The notes: generated by a model not told the origin, from the sequence alone. A stretch of DNA of 64,000 nucleotides from Pelovirga terrestris (GCF_014773365.1 NZ_JACWUN010000002.1:1-64000), one strand, 5' to 3'. Shown: positions 8,079-17,989, counted from the first letter of the stretch. A program made the numbers and translations.

Positions 8079-9985
8079 ACCATCAGGGACATTATATCAT
8101 CGGTACTGCCGGCCATGTTGATCATGGTAAGACGGCGCTGATCCGGGCCTTGACCGGGGTTGAAACCGATCGCCTGAGCGAAGAGAAAAAACGGGGGATT
8201 TCCATCGAACTGGGGTTTGCCCGTCTCGATCTCGGTCATGGTCAGATTGCCGGGGTCGTCGATGTGCCCGGTCATGAAAAATTCATCCCGCAGATGCTCA
8301 GTGGCATCGCCGGTATCGATCTGGTGCTGTTGGTGGTTGATGCTAACGAAGGGGTGATGCAGCAGACCCGTGAGCATCTGCAGATCATGGAACTGCTGAC
8401 ATTGCAGAATGGCATCCTGGTGATCTCCAAATGTGATCTGGTGGAACCGGACTGGCTTGATATTGTTGAGGAAGAGATTCGTGAGCAGGTGGCTGGTACC
8501 TTTTTGGCAGAAGCTCCCTGCTGTCGCGTTTCGGCCCTGGCCGGAGAGGGGCTGGACGCGTTGCTGGAAACCATCCGCCGGCAATTGCGCCGGGTTGAGC
8601 CGCGCGACAACAGCGGTGCCGTGCGTTTGCCGGTCGACCGTTGTTTCAGTATCAGTGGTTTTGGTACGGTTGTAACCGGCACCCTGACTAGTGGCACCAT
8701 TGCAACCGGTGACAATCTTGAAATCCAGCCGGCCGGAGTCACCGCGCGGGTGCGTGAAGCCCAGGTGCATGACCAGCAGGTCAGCCAGGTATTTGCCGGT
8801 CAGCGGGTGGCCCTGAATCTGGCCGGGATCAACCGCGAGCAGGTGCCGCGTGGATCGGTGCTGGGCACTCCGGGGTTGTTTCGCGCGACCCAACGCATCG
8901 ATGTCCAGCTGCAGTTGTTGCCCGAAGTCCCATGGCCACTGAAATTTCGTGACCAGGTTCACTTTCATCTGGGCACCGGACGCAGTGTTGCCCGGGTGGT
9001 GCTGCTGGACCGGGAAAAGATGGAGGGTGGCGAGCAAGCTCTGGTCCAGTTGACTCTCGATCAACCGGTTCTGGCGCATCGGGGTGACCGCTTTATTATC
9101 CGTTCCTATTCCCCCATGTACACCATCGGCGGTGGTGTCGTCATTGATGCTGAGCCGCAGAAGCACAAACGTTTTCGTCCTGAGGTCACCCAGCGTTTGC
9201 AGGAACTGTTGTCCGGAGACCTGGGGTTCTGGCTCCAGAAACTCGATGAACTGCAACTGGCGCGCCTTAAAGAGTTGGAAAAGCAGACCGGGACCGGTCG
9301 GGATCAACTGCTGGCGGGGTTGGAAACATTGCGCGAGCAGGGGCGCGTCGAACCGTTGGCCGAGCAGTGGGTGAGCAGTGAACGCTTGCGTAGCTGGAAG
9401 CAGCAAGTGCCGGACATCGTCAGTCATTATCACCGTCAACATCCTTTGCGCCATGGCATGCCACGAGCAACGCTGCAGGCACAGCTTTCAGCCAAACTGG
9501 CACCCAAGGGTTTTGAGGTCTTGCTGCAATGGGCGTTTGATGAGAAGCTGCTGACACCATGTCGTGATGTGATTGCCACGCCCGGTTGGCAACCACAGTT
9601 GCAACCGGAGCAACAACAGATTGTCGCGCGCATTGAAGCCTATTTTCGTTCGACGGGGTTTGACGTCAAGAACAATCAGGAAGTACTGTTGCAGCTGGGC
9701 TATGAGGATATCGACGCAGAGGCTTATTTTTCCTTTCTGTATCTGGAAGGCATGTTGGTGCGTTTGAACCAGGAGAGCTCCCTGCACAGGGAGCATTACC
9801 GTCAGGCCGAAGAGTTGTTGGCCAAGCATTTTAACCAGCAACCCACCCTGACCCTGGCGCAGTTTCGTGACCAACTCGGCAGTGGTCGTAAGCTGACCCA
9901 GGCGTTGCTGGAACTGTTCGACAGCCTGAAATTCACCCGCCGCATTGATGACCATCGGGTGGCCTGGCAGTTGCCTGAAGTGTAG
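8072..9985 (+). CDS. selB: selenocysteine-specific elongation factor
   Basis: A 637-aa SelB, which delivers Sec-tRNA to UGA codons that carry a SECIS hairpin. The GTPase domain has GTAGHVDHGKT (residues 11-21), DVPGHE and SKCD. The C-terminal third contains the winged-helix repeats that bind SECIS RNA. It starts at GTG 8072 with GAGGAG at 8064-8069 inside the end of selA. The family is usually 580-640 aa, so it is complete. Its presence supports decoding the in-frame TGA in the downstream selD. Confidence 0.96.
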   Translation: MLNHQGHYIIGTAGHVDHGKTALIRALTGVETDRLSEEKKRGISIELGFARLDLGHGQIAGVVDVPGHEKFIPQMLSGIAGIDLVLLVVDANEGVMQQTREHLQIMELLTLQNGILVISKCDLVEPDWLDIVEEEIREQVAGTFLAEAPCCRVSALAGEGLDALLETIRRQLRRVEPRDNSGAVRLPVDRCFSISGFGTVVTGTLTSGTIATGDNLEIQPAGVTARVREAQVHDQQVSQVFAGQRVALNLAGINREQVPRGSVLGTPGLFRATQRIDVQLQLLPEVPWPLKFRDQVHFHLGTGRSVARVVLLDREKMEGGEQALVQLTLDQPVLAHRGDRFIIRSYSPMYTIGGGVVIDAEPQKHKRFRPEVTQRLQELLSGDLGFWLQKLDELQLARLKELEKQTGTGRDQLLAGLETLREQGRVEPLAEQWVSSERLRSWKQQVPDIVSHYHRQHPLRHGMPRATLQAQLSAKLAPKGFEVLLQWAFDEKLLTPCRDVIATPGWQPQLQPEQQQIVARIEAYFRSTGFDVKNNQEVLLQLGYEDIDAEAYFSFLYLEGMLVRLNQESSLHREHYRQAEELLAKHFNQQPTLTLAQFRDQLGSGRKLTQALLELFDSLKFTRRIDDHRVAWQLPEV

Positions 9986-9992
9986 GTTCATG

Positions 9993-10094
9993 GTAGTGGG
10001 TAGTGGGTAGTGGGTAGTGGGTAGTGGGTAGTGGGTAGTGGGTAGTGGGTAGTGGGTAGTGGGTAGTGGGTAGTGGGTAGTGGGTAGTGGGTAG
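9993..10094 (+). repeat. 7-bp tandem repeat, 14 copies
   Basis: Fourteen exact copies of GTAGTGG (9993-10090) plus a partial GTAG fill the gap between selB and selD, starting 7 bases after the selB stop. Seven is not a multiple of three, so every frame on the plus strand meets TAG stops. Copy number should vary by slippage and would change the distance between the selB stop and the selD ribosome binding site. It is too short and lacks spacers, so it is not a CRISPR. Confidence 0.97.
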
Positions 10095-10119
10095 AACTGA
10101 AATGATTTAAGGGATGAAC

Positions 10120-11157
10120 ATGAGTATTCGACTGACCTCCTTGTCGCGCAGTTCCGGTTGAGCGGCAAAAATAGGTCCTGAGACCCTGACCCAGGTACTG
10201 AGTCAGCTCCCCCAGAGTGAACATCCTGCATTACTGTCGCAGGAAATTCCGTTTGCCGATGCGGCTATTTATCGTCTCAGTGAGTCGCTGGCACTGGTGC
10301 AATCGGTCGACTTCTTTACTCCGGTCGTTGATGATCCTTATCGTTACGGCCAGATCGCCGCCGCCAACTCCCTTTCGGATATCTACGCCATGGGTGCCAA
10401 GCCGTTGACGGCGATGAATGTCGTCTGCTTTCCGATCGGTTGCCTGGACCAGAGCATTCTTGTTCAGATCCTCTGTGGAGGGGCCGAGCGCGTTCATGCG
10501 GCCGGGGCAGTGGTGGCAGGTGGTCACTCGATTGAAGATGATGAACCTAAATACGGTTTAAGTGTCACTGGTACGGTTGATCCGGCACGCATGGTGACCA
10601 CTTGCGGAGCCGGAGTCGGCGATCAGCTGGTGTTAACCAAACCCCTGGGTACCGGCTTGTTAACCACCGCGTTAAAAGGAGAGGTGCTGTCCGAGGTCGA
10701 TCTTGTTGCTGCGATTGACGGCATGGTGGCACTCAATAAGGATGCTTCTGAAGTAATGGTGGCGGTTGGTGCTTCTGCCGCTACCGATATCACCGGTTTC
10801 GGCCTGGTGGGTCATGCCGCCGAAATGGCTGAAGCCAGTCGGGTCGGTTTACGCCTGTTTGCTTCGCGTCTTCCCGCTTATCCTCATGCTCTGGAGATGG
10901 CGGAAATCGGGCTGGTGCCCGTCGGTTCGCACCGTAATCAGAAGTTTTATCTGCCGCGCTGCCGCCAACCGCGCCCGCTTGATCCGTTGTTGATTGATCT
11001 GTTGTGTGATCCTCAGACCTCTGGCGGTTTACTGTTGGCGCTGGCTCCTGAGAAACTGGATGGGTGTCTTGAGGGCCTGCAGCAGCGTGGAATCATGGCC
11101 TGGCATATTGGTGAAGTGATGGACCAACGCGCCGGTTTACTGGAACTGGAGGTCTGA
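10120..11157 (+). CDS. selD: selenide, water dikinase (Sec-containing)
   Basis: A 345-residue protein if TGA 10159-10161 is read as selenocysteine. SelD makes selenophosphate from selenide and ATP. The frame opens MSIRLTSLSRSSG-U-AAKIG; U14 and K17 match the spacing of catalytic Cys17 and Lys20 of E. coli SelD. Downstream blocks include SLSDIYAMGAKP, GGHSIEDDEPKYG, TDITGFGLVGH and CDPQTSGGLL. The start is ATG 10120, 6 nt after AAGGG (10109-10113); ATG 10114 directly abuts that site and is less likely. A naive gene call starts at 10297 and loses the active site. A candidate SECIS hairpin lies at 10174-10191. The stop shares a base with a TatA-like gene. Confidence 0.93.
10174..10191 (+). promoter_or_regulatory. 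candidate bacterial SECIS element of selD
   Basis: GGTC at 10174-10177 can pair with GACC at 10182-10185 (4-nt loop) or 10188-10191 (10-nt loop). The loop begins about 17 nt after the Sec TGA, inside the 16-37 nt range of bacterial SECIS elements. The stem is short, so only the position and the Sec context support it. Confidence 0.5.
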
Positions 11158-11321
11158 TGATTCTGGGCTTGGGGATATGGGAGCTGGTGCTGTTAGGAGG
11201 CGTCTTTGTGGCGCTGTTTGGCCTCGGCCGGGTCCCGCAGGTGGCACTGCAGCTGGGGCGTATCCACGGCCTGGTTCAGCGGGTGCGCGGGTTGTTGCGC
11301 AATCCTTTCCGGTTTCTCTAG
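11157..11321 (+). CDS. TatA/TatE-like small membrane protein (54 aa)
   Basis: Starts MILGLGIWELVLLGGVFVAL and continues FGLGRVPQVALQLGR. This is the TatA/B/E layout: a short periplasmic start, a membrane helix of about 16 residues, an FG hinge, and an amphipathic helix in which a Pro follows the hinge. TatA-family proteins form the Tat export pore; this one is short (TatA is usually 55-90 aa) and lacks the charged tail. The ATG overlaps the selD stop as TGATG, so it is translationally coupled to selD. No tatC is nearby. It could be a diverged paralogue rather than a working TatA. Confidence 0.6.
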   Translation: MILGLGIWELVLLGGVFVALFGLGRVPQVALQLGRIHGLVQRVRGLLRNPFRFL

Positions 11322-11355
11322 GGTCTTTTTCGCTGGAATACTACAGGATCAACCC

Positions 11356-13509
11356 TTAATAGGCTACCTTAGCATATTGTGATTGGGCCGAGGCGGCAAT
11401 GGCGTCCGACAGGGTGTAGATTTCGTGGGCTTCCAACAGCGGGATCAATTTAAGCAGCACCTCAGCGGTAACGATGGAATCGCCCAGGGCGGTGTGCCGA
11501 CCGACGATAGTGACGTTGAAGCGCTTGGCCAGATCATCGAGGGAGTGATTGCCCTGGTTGGGGTGAATGATCGATGACAGGAGCAGGGTGTCCAGCACCG
11601 GGTTGGTCAAGGTGATACCGCTGCGCTCTTCCTGAATCTGCAGAAACCGCATGTCGAATGCAGCATTATGGGCCACCAGAACAGAGTTTTCCGAAAACTT
11701 CTGAAAGTGTGGCAATACCTTGTCGATGGTTGGCTGCCCTTTGAGCAGATGGGGCTGGATGCCATGAATGGCGACCGATTCCGCCGGCACCGTACGTTGT
11801 GGATCGATCAACTGATCGATGATTTCGCGGTAGAGAATATTGCCATTAACAATCCGGATAGCACCAAGTTGAATAATTTCGTCACCCTGGGTTGGATTAA
11901 GCCCGGTGGTTTCGGTATCGAAGACCACATAGGTTAATTTTCGTAACGGGGTCTGCCCCAATTCCTCCCACTCCTCACCACGATTAAACAGATCAAACTC
12001 ATAGGAAATTGGACGATGTTCGATGTCACTCTGCACCGCCAGGCGACATTCCTGGTCGACCGGTGGCAGGGTGATCAGGATGCCACAGGCTTGTTTTTCA
12101 TGGTCCAGCAAGATGTCGATGGCGCCCGAGGCCTTTTCAATGGTGTCAGTAAAACTCAGCAATTTACCATTGGTATCGGCGATCAGGGGGGTCTGCTGCC
12201 AGTTTGTCAAAAGGCGCGGGTCGGCATGTTGTCCCGGCCAGCTGATGACGATCTCGATCTGCTGTTGTTCATTGATCGTCAAGGTCAGAACAACATCCTT
12301 CAAGCTCGAATGTTTGCTGAGTTGGCCGGCTAAATGGGAAAAAGCCTGGACCATGGAATAGCTGTCAATTTCCAGCCATATACCCTGGGGGGCGAGGTTG
12401 ATAATCTGCAGGTCGAAGCGCTCGGATATATTCTGACTGATAACCTCAAGCAGGTTTTCGGCCAGCACATTTTCGGTTTTGCTTAAGGCATGAAGGTGCA
12501 GGGCATAGTTGGCGCGCGCTTCGACCACCTTTTCCTGCAATGCCCTGGAGGCGCGGTCAATCACCCTTCGGTATTCCTGCAGTTGCTCGGGGTCGTGCTG
12601 CGGTTTGGCGAGGATGGAGGTGATCGAGCTGCGAATTTCTTCAAGGTCTTTTTGCTGCTCATCGATCAGCGATTGAATCAGTATGTCGCGGCGGCTGTCA
12701 GCTTCTATCTGGCGGGTCATGTCTTCAAGGGTGAGAACAAAACCGGAGATGAGGTGCTTTTCTTCCTGCTCAAGGAAAAATGGCGCCATGTTGACCCGCA
12801 GGCAGGCCCCGTTGCGCAGCGTCATCATTGAATTATTGATCAGCTTGGAGTGTCCGGTCGCATGGCAGCGGTTGAGCATTTCAAGGCCGTGGGCAATCTG
12901 ATCGCGGTCGAGGATGCCGAAGATCGAGCGCCCTAGACCGAGGAGCCCTTGCGCGTTCTGCTTGCTGCCGGAGTTGTTGTTGATCAATTCCTGCGCCTGC
13001 TGATTGTAAAGGAGAACCTGGCCGTCACCGTTGCACACGATAACGCCATGGGGCAGTTCCGACATGAGAGCGGCGAGGCGAGTCCGCTCCTCGTTGATTG
13101 CGGCCTGGGCTGAGGCTACCCGGGCATCGACATTTTTTTGCAGGGCGGCATAGGCATCTGCCGATTGGTTGATGATTTTAGCCAGATATTCAATCTCTTT
13201 GGAGGCGGCCTTCAGTTCGATGCGGTGCTCGGGGTTGACCGTGGTGATAATGCGTGAACTTTCTGCCATTTTCAGAATCGGCATGATGTAATCATTAAAC
13301 AACAGGTTTATCAGGGCCCCGATAATAAACAGAATGGTAATGGAGCCGAGCAAGGGGAAGGGGACCAGTTTGGGCAGCATTTCCTGCAGCGCCAGCTGTT
13401 GTGACTCATTAATGCTGGCCCAGGAACCAATCAGGCTGGCGGCCATGATACTGATGACCGCAAAGTAGATGGCAACCAGAAAAATCCAATATTTAAAACT
13501 AGGTTTCAT
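11356..13509 (-). CDS. membrane PAS/kinase-like protein with DnaQ exonuclease
   Basis: A 717-aa fusion. Two membrane helices lie near residues 8-30 and 50-72, then a HAMP-like linker, a PAS domain (about 145-260), a helical and degenerate histidine-kinase-like region (about 270-510), and a C-terminal DEDDh 3'-5' exonuclease of the DnaQ/Pol III epsilon type (about 525-700). The exonuclease residues are all visible: D531 and E533 (FDTETTG), D619 (NAAFD), H672 and D677 (GRHTALGDS). No clear phospho-acceptor SHE-P motif was seen in the kinase-like part. The protein probably couples a membrane or cytosolic signal to nuclease activity; the substrate is unknown. It is transcribed alone, convergent with the sel genes. 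Confidence 0.8.
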   Translation of the reverse strand: MKPSFKYWIFLVAIYFAVISIMAASLIGSWASINESQQLALQEMLPKLVPFPLLGSITILFIIGALINLLFNDYIMPILKMAESSRIITTVNPEHRIELKAASKEIEYLAKIINQSADAYAALQKNVDARVASAQAAINEERTRLAALMSELPHGVIVCNGDGQVLLYNQQAQELINNNSGSKQNAQGLLGLGRSIFGILDRDQIAHGLEMLNRCHATGHSKLINNSMMTLRNGACLRVNMAPFFLEQEEKHLISGFVLTLEDMTRQIEADSRRDILIQSLIDEQQKDLEEIRSSITSILAKPQHDPEQLQEYRRVIDRASRALQEKVVEARANYALHLHALSKTENVLAENLLEVISQNISERFDLQIINLAPQGIWLEIDSYSMVQAFSHLAGQLSKHSSLKDVVLTLTINEQQQIEIVISWPGQHADPRLLTNWQQTPLIADTNGKLLSFTDTIEKASGAIDILLDHEKQACGILITLPPVDQECRLAVQSDIEHRPISYEFDLFNRGEEWEELGQTPLRKLTYVVFDTETTGLNPTQGDEIIQLGAIRIVNGNILYREIIDQLIDPQRTVPAESVAIHGIQPHLLKGQPTIDKVLPHFQKFSENSVLVAHNAAFDMRFLQIQEERSGITLTNPVLDTLLLSSIIHPNQGNHSLDDLAKRFNVTIVGRHTALGDSIVTAEVLLKLIPLLEAHEIYTLSDAIAASAQSQYAKVAY

Positions 13510-13730
13510 AGATAATAAAGCACACCCGGATCAAGAGTAGTTGATGTGGTTCAGGGTGATGTGGCCGCGGTTGAAGTACGTTTTAAATAATTCAAAAAAA
13601 CCGGGTTGATCTTATAGAAACGCGGTTTCCGTGCACGTGGCAATGAAACCCAAGTTATTTATCGTGAAATATAAGATAAATGAACGTAGATGGCAAACGT
13701 TGTTAGTGCAAAAGTTCACATTGCCGATAA

Positions 13731-13775
13731 AAAAACCAGGCCGCACCCGATGAGAGCAGGGTTGCGGCCTGGTTG
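13731..13775 (-). terminator. terminator of the ppiD-purC operon
   Basis: On the minus strand CAACCAGGCCGCA pairs with TGCGGCCTGGTT, extended by CCC/GGG with one mismatch, followed by a run of T. It starts about 17 bases after the purC stop. The rest of the 13510-13791 gap shows nothing else. Confidence 0.9.
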
Positions 13776-13791
13776 AAAAACAATGTTGTAT

Positions 13792-14673
13792 CTAACAGGT
13801 GAGGCGTTTTAAGGCTTCGAGGTATTTCTCGCCGGTTTTCGTGACGATCTCCCCGGGCAGCTTGGGCGGCGGCGCCTGCTTACCCCAGTCAAGAGTTTCA
13901 AGGTAATCACGCAGGAATTGTTTGTCGAAACTTGGCTGGGCGCTCCCTGGAGCATACAGGTCTTTGGGCCAGAAGCGCGAGGAGTCGGGGGTCAGGGCCT
14001 CATCGATCCAGATCAGTTCCCCCTGGTGGACACCGAACTCAAATTTTGTGTCAGCAATAATGATGCCCTTTTTGTCGGCCACGTTGCGTGCCCGTTCGTA
14101 AATGGCAATGCTGATATCGCGGACCTTTTCTGCCATCTCGCGCCCGCACAACTCGGCGGCCTGATCAAAGGAGATATTTTCGTCGTGCTCACCAAGCTCT
14201 GCCTTGGTTGAAGGGGTAAACAGGGTTTGCGGTAACTTGTCGCTCTCTTTCAGCCCGGCCGGCAAGGGGATGCTGCAAACCGATCCGGACTTTTTGTATT
14301 CTTTCCAGCCGCTGCCTGAAAGATAGCCGCGCACGATACATTCGATGGGAAGGGGCTGGGCCTTGCGGGCGAGCATGCTGCGTCCCTCAAGCTGATCCCG
14401 GTACTGGTGGGTGATCGCGGGGAACTCGTCAATATTGGTAGAAACCAGATGGTTGGGAATCAGGTCGGTCATCTGATCAAACCAGAATCGTGAAATGGCG
14501 GTGAGGACATAGCCTTTTTGTGGGATTCCTTCATCCATAATGACATCGAAGGCGGAAATACGATCAGTAGCAACGATCAACAGATGCTCGCCAAGATCAT
14601 AAATGTCGCGCACCTTGCCGCGGTTGATCAGTTTTAACTCCGGACAGTTGGTTGTAGTGATGACTGCAGTCAT
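13792..14673 (-). CDS. purC: SAICAR synthetase
   Basis: A 293-aa phosphoribosylaminoimidazole-succinocarboxamide synthase, which joins aspartate to CAIR in purine synthesis. Family motifs seen: [11 protein letters not shown] near the N-terminus (ATP loop), [41 protein letters not shown] and [13 protein letters not shown]. At 293 aa it is the longer form, like the yeast enzyme, rather than the 237-aa E. coli type. AGAGG lies 7 nt before the ATG. It starts 11 nt after ppiD and is the last gene of that operon. Confidence 0.95.
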   Translation of the reverse strand: MTAVITTTNCPELKLINRGKVRDIYDLGEHLLIVATDRISAFDVIMDEGIPQKGYVLTAISRFWFDQMTDLIPNHLVSTNIDEFPAITHQYRDQLEGRSMLARKAQPLPIECIVRGYLSGSGWKEYKKSGSVCSIPLPAGLKESDKLPQTLFTPSTKAELGEHDENISFDQAAELCGREMAEKVRDISIAIYERARNVADKKGIIIADTKFEFGVHQGELIWIDEALTPDSSRFWPKDLYAPGSAQPSFDKQFLRDYLETLDWGKQAPPPKLPGEIVTKTGEKYLEALKRLTC

Positions 14674-14684
14674 GGTGAAAACCT

Positions 14685-16628
14685 CTAGTTTTGAAAGGCC
14701 GTTATAAGTTCGGGAGCAATGATTTCTATCTGTGCCTGCTGGTACAATTCGTCCAGGGTGTCAGAGACTGCTTGTTCTTTTTTCTCAAGTAATAAGCGCT
14801 CACGCAGTTGAGCGATGTCGACATCATTAAGGGCAGAAAAATCGGCACGCCTGGCAGTTTTGAGGGCAGCTACCAGATAGCGGTTGTCGAAGGTGAAAAT
14901 GTTGTCGATAACCGGATCGGCCTCCGTCAATGTAAAAGCGGCGTCGGCCAATTCCTGGGAAGACCCGATCCGGGGAATAAAGTAGCCGGAGCTGCGACTG
15001 AAATCGCCGGTGTTGTCGATCCGCAGGTCAAGCTGATCCGCTGCGGCAGCAAGATTCTGTTGCTCGCGGGCAAGCTCAAGGAGCTTCCGGGCCAGTTCAA
15101 AGGCCAGGGATTGGGCCTGCTCTTCACGGTAGGCCTTTTCAACCGAGGTTTTTACCTCAGCCAATTCGGGCAGGCGGCTGGGTTGCTGATCTTTCAGGGC
15201 AATAAGTAAGACTCCATTGGTGGTCATGATGGGGCGAGCCAGTTCGCCGGGCTGGAGTGAAAATGCCGCAGCAGCGATTTCTTCGACCCGACCGAGCCCA
15301 TTAATGGGCTCGTCAACCGCAAAAAAACCGGTTTCCTTGATGCCCAGATCATTCTCTTTGGCTGCGGCGTCCAGGTCCCCGCCGCGTCGGTTTATATTAA
15401 AGGCATCCATGGCTTTTTCGTAAGCCATCTGCCGGGACTCTTCGATTGTCAGCCCCGCTTTGATCCTATCCGTCACATCAACCAGCGGTTTAAAGCCCGC
15501 AGCAATATAGTCGGTCACTTTGATAATGTGGAATCCGAAAGGGGTCTGAACCACATCGCTGATCTGCCCGGGGCGTAAGGCAAAGGCCGCGGTTTCAAAC
15601 TCACTGACCATTATGCCACGGCCGAAGTAGCCCAGGTCCCCGCCATCAGCAGCATTGGCGGCATCGTCGGAGTGACGTTTTGCAAGCTGGGCAAAGTCAG
15701 CGCCCTCGCGCAGCTGTTGTCGGATATCCTGGGCCAGTTCACGGCGTTTGTTAATCGTGTCGGGATCACTGTTCTGGCCAAGCTGCAGCAGGATGTGGGC
15801 AGCTTTAACCTGTTCCTCGACCTCAAACAATTCAAGATTGCGGCGATAATAGCGATCCATATCGGCCTCGCTGAAGGTACCCAGTTCGGCCTCATAACGA
15901 GCCGGATCAAACAGCAGATAGCGCAGGGAAACCCGCTGGGGGATACGAAAATCCTCCTGGTTGGCGTTGAAGTACTCCTCAAGGGCGATATCGTTCACTT
16001 GAACTTTCGATTCGACCAGGGCCGCCGTTAACCAGGCATAATCCAGATTGATCGTGTCGTTTTCGCGGTGAAAGAAAGCAATAACGTCGTCCTGCGTGGT
16101 GGCAACCTGCTGCTGGAGATGTTCACGCACTTTTTGGGTTAGCAGCTCGCGGCGCTGTGATGCTTCAAACTGTTCTGGTGAAATACGTTGATAGCTGAGC
16201 ACTTCCACATAGCGATCACGGTTGAATTGGCCATTGACCTGAAAAGCATCGTAGGCGGCGATACTGTTGACCAGTTCCTGATTAGTGACACGAAGGTTGA
16301 GTTTTTCAGCCATCTGGACCAGCAGTTGTTCTTCAATCAGCTGTTGCATCGCCTGGCGCGGTAGATTCAACTGACGCTCCAGATTGGCATCAAAAGCCCC
16401 CTGATAAATGCTCTGATAGAGACTGTACAGATTGCTGTAAACGTTTTGGTAGGCGGCAAAGCTGATGACATCGCCATTGACCCTCGCGGCTACGTCACGA
16501 CTGCGATCAGAACGCTGATCGGTCGGTGCGGTCAGCATGGTATAGCCGATAACAAAACTCAAAATAATAACTACAAAGGCAATCTTGATCAGAAAGGACT
16601 TCTGTTTGGACCGGACAATATCAAGCAT
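14685..16628 (-). CDS. ppiD: PpiD/SurA-type membrane peptidyl-prolyl isomerase
   Basis: A 647-aa protein anchored by one N-terminal helix (about residues 13-33, [18 protein letters not shown]), which places the rest in the periplasm. Residues 40-210 form a SurA_N/PpiD chaperone region; a parvulin-type rotamase domain (about 270-370) contains [20 protein letters not shown] and GFHIIKV. E. coli PpiD is 623 aa with the same layout. It helps newly exported proteins leave the Sec channel. AAGGAGC is 11 nt before the ATG. Divergent from mreB. Confidence 0.9.
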   Translation of the reverse strand: MLDIVRSKQKSFLIKIAFVVIILSFVIGYTMLTAPTDQRSDRSRDVAARVNGDVISFAAYQNVYSNLYSLYQSIYQGAFDANLERQLNLPRQAMQQLIEEQLLVQMAEKLNLRVTNQELVNSIAAYDAFQVNGQFNRDRYVEVLSYQRISPEQFEASQRRELLTQKVREHLQQQVATTQDDVIAFFHRENDTINLDYAWLTAALVESKVQVNDIALEEYFNANQEDFRIPQRVSLRYLLFDPARYEAELGTFSEADMDRYYRRNLELFEVEEQVKAAHILLQLGQNSDPDTINKRRELAQDIRQQLREGADFAQLAKRHSDDAANAADGGDLGYFGRGIMVSEFETAAFALRPGQISDVVQTPFGFHIIKVTDYIAAGFKPLVDVTDRIKAGLTIEESRQMAYEKAMDAFNINRRGGDLDAAAKENDLGIKETGFFAVDEPINGLGRVEEIAAAAFSLQPGELARPIMTTNGVLLIALKDQQPSRLPELAEVKTSVEKAYREEQAQSLAFELARKLLELAREQQNLAAAADQLDLRIDNTGDFSRSSGYFIPRIGSSQELADAAFTLTEADPVIDNIFTFDNRYLVAALKTARRADFSALNDVDIAQLRERLLLEKKEQAVSDTLDELYQQAQIEIIAPELITAFQN

Positions 16629-16737
16629 TATTTATATAGCTCCTTCAGCAAAATTTCTGAGGTTTATCTAAAAAATAAACCCGAACAATAGAACAGAAAA
16701 TTGCCTGAATGCAATGAAATTTTTGCTCTCATAACCC

Positions 16738-16766
16738 TTGCCTAATGAAATCTCTTTTGCTAGAGT
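16738..16766 (+). promoter_or_regulatory. candidate promoter of the mre operon
   Basis: -35 TTGCCT (16738-16743) and -10 TAGAGT (16761-16766) with 17-bp spacing, about 68 bases before the mreB ATG. Confidence 0.5.
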
Positions 16767-16833
16767 GGCGAGGTTTTTCAACGTTTTTAAGTAACTCATC
16801 CCTCCTGCGCCGGTGGCGCTTACAGGACAATAA

Positions 16834-17880
16834 ATGATTAACATATTTGACGCATTTTTAGGTTTGTTTTCGAACGATCTGGCCATTGATTTAGGTACCG
16901 CCAACACCCTGGTTTTTATGCGCGGCAAAGGGATTGTTGTCAGTGAACCCTCGGTTGTTGCCGTTCAGACCGGCGCCGCCGGGCAGCGCCGGGTGTTGGC
17001 CGTGGGCAAGGATGCCAAGGAAATGCTCGGGCGGACGCCCGGCAGCATCGTTGCCATCCGGCCGATGAAGGATGGGGTTATTGCTGACTTCGACTATGCC
17101 GAAGAGATGTTGCGCTATTTTATCCGCAAGGTCCATAATCGTAAGAATCTCGTGCGTCCGCGCATTGTTATTTGCGTCCCTTCCGGCATTACCCAGGTAG
17201 AAAAACGTGCGGTACGTGAATCAGCGGAGTCTGCCGGCGCCCGTGAGGTGTATCTTATCGAAGAGCCGATGGCAGCGGCGATTGGTGCCGGTTTACCGAT
17301 CACCGAGGCGTCAGGGAACCTGATTGTCGATATTGGTGGCGGCACTACCGAGGTTGCGGTGATCTCGCTGGCCGGTATTGTCCATGCACAAAGTGTTCGG
17401 GTCGGCGGCGATAAACTCGACGAGGCGATTGTTCAATATGTCAAGCGCAAGTACAATCTGCTGATTGGTGAACGTACCGCGGAGCAGGTCAAGATCGGCA
17501 TTGGTAGTGTCTACTCCACTGGAGATGATCTTCAGACCATGGAAGTCAAAGGGCGAGATCTGGTCAGCGGTATCCCTAAAACCCTCGAAGTCAATTCGGA
17601 TGAGATTCGTGAAGCCATGTCGGAACCGATCAGCACGATCATTGAAGCGGTGCGGATCTCCCTCGAACGGACCCCACCGGAACTGGCAGCGGATATCGTC
17701 GATAAAGGGATCGTTCTCGCCGGTGGCGGCGCTTATCTGAAAAATCTTGATTTGTTGTTGCGCGAAGAAACCGGACTTCCGGTGCTGATCGCCGAAGATC
17801 CCCTGTCCTGTGTTGTCCTTGGCTCCGGCGCCGTTCTTGATCAGCTCGACCTGCTACGACAGGTTTCAGTTTCCTCCTGA
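16834..17880 (+). CDS. mreB: rod-shape determining protein MreB
   Basis: A 348-aa actin-family protein that forms membrane-bound filaments steering lateral wall synthesis. Phosphate loop 1 (DLGTANTLV, near residue 14), [13 protein letters not shown] and [15 protein letters not shown] are present. The N-terminal amphipathic start [12 protein letters not shown] fits membrane attachment. AGGA lies 6 nt before the ATG. First gene of the cluster, but followed by a strong hairpin that may uncouple it from mreC. Confidence 0.97.
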   Translation: MINIFDAFLGLFSNDLAIDLGTANTLVFMRGKGIVVSEPSVVAVQTGAAGQRRVLAVGKDAKEMLGRTPGSIVAIRPMKDGVIADFDYAEEMLRYFIRKVHNRKNLVRPRIVICVPSGITQVEKRAVRESAESAGAREVYLIEEPMAAAIGAGLPITEASGNLIVDIGGGTTEVAVISLAGIVHAQSVRVGGDKLDEAIVQYVKRKYNLLIGERTAEQVKIGIGSVYSTGDDLQTMEVKGRDLVSGIPKTLEVNSDEIREAMSEPISTIIEAVRISLERTPPELAADIVDKGIVLAGGGAYLKNLDLLLREETGLPVLIAEDPLSCVVLGSGAVLDQLDLLRQVSVSS

Positions 17881-17921
17881 GGCTGTGTGCTGACATCTTT
17901 GGTTTATCTTAGTAGCGGCGG

Positions 17922-17955
17922 CGGGGAGGATCCTTTGATCCTCCCCGTTTGTTTG
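17922..17955 (+). terminator. terminator or attenuator between mreB and mreC
   Basis: CGGGGAGGATC (17922-17932) and GATCCTCCCCG (17937-17947) form a perfect 11-bp stem with a CTTT loop, then TTTGTTTG. It lies between two genes of one operon, so it should lower mreC-rodA expression relative to mreB. Confidence 0.8.
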
Positions 17956-17989
17956 CCGTCTGTTACCGCCTTTTTTCGATGGGCATCTG

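Noticed and set aside
7946-9454. 502-aa open frame antisense to selA/selB
   Set aside because: A shadow of the high-GC third codon positions of selB; no ribosome binding site, domain or neighbours.
9993-10094. CRISPR-like array
   Set aside because: Units are 7 bp with no spacers; it is a simple tandem repeat.
9488-10231. Minus-strand frame rich in PLPTTHY repeats
   Set aside because: Produced by the 7-bp repeat read in the other direction and by selB sequence; not a real repeat protein.
10297-11157. SelD starting at GTG 10297
   Set aside because: It lacks the catalytic segment; the Sec-containing frame from 10120 is continuous with it and has a better start.
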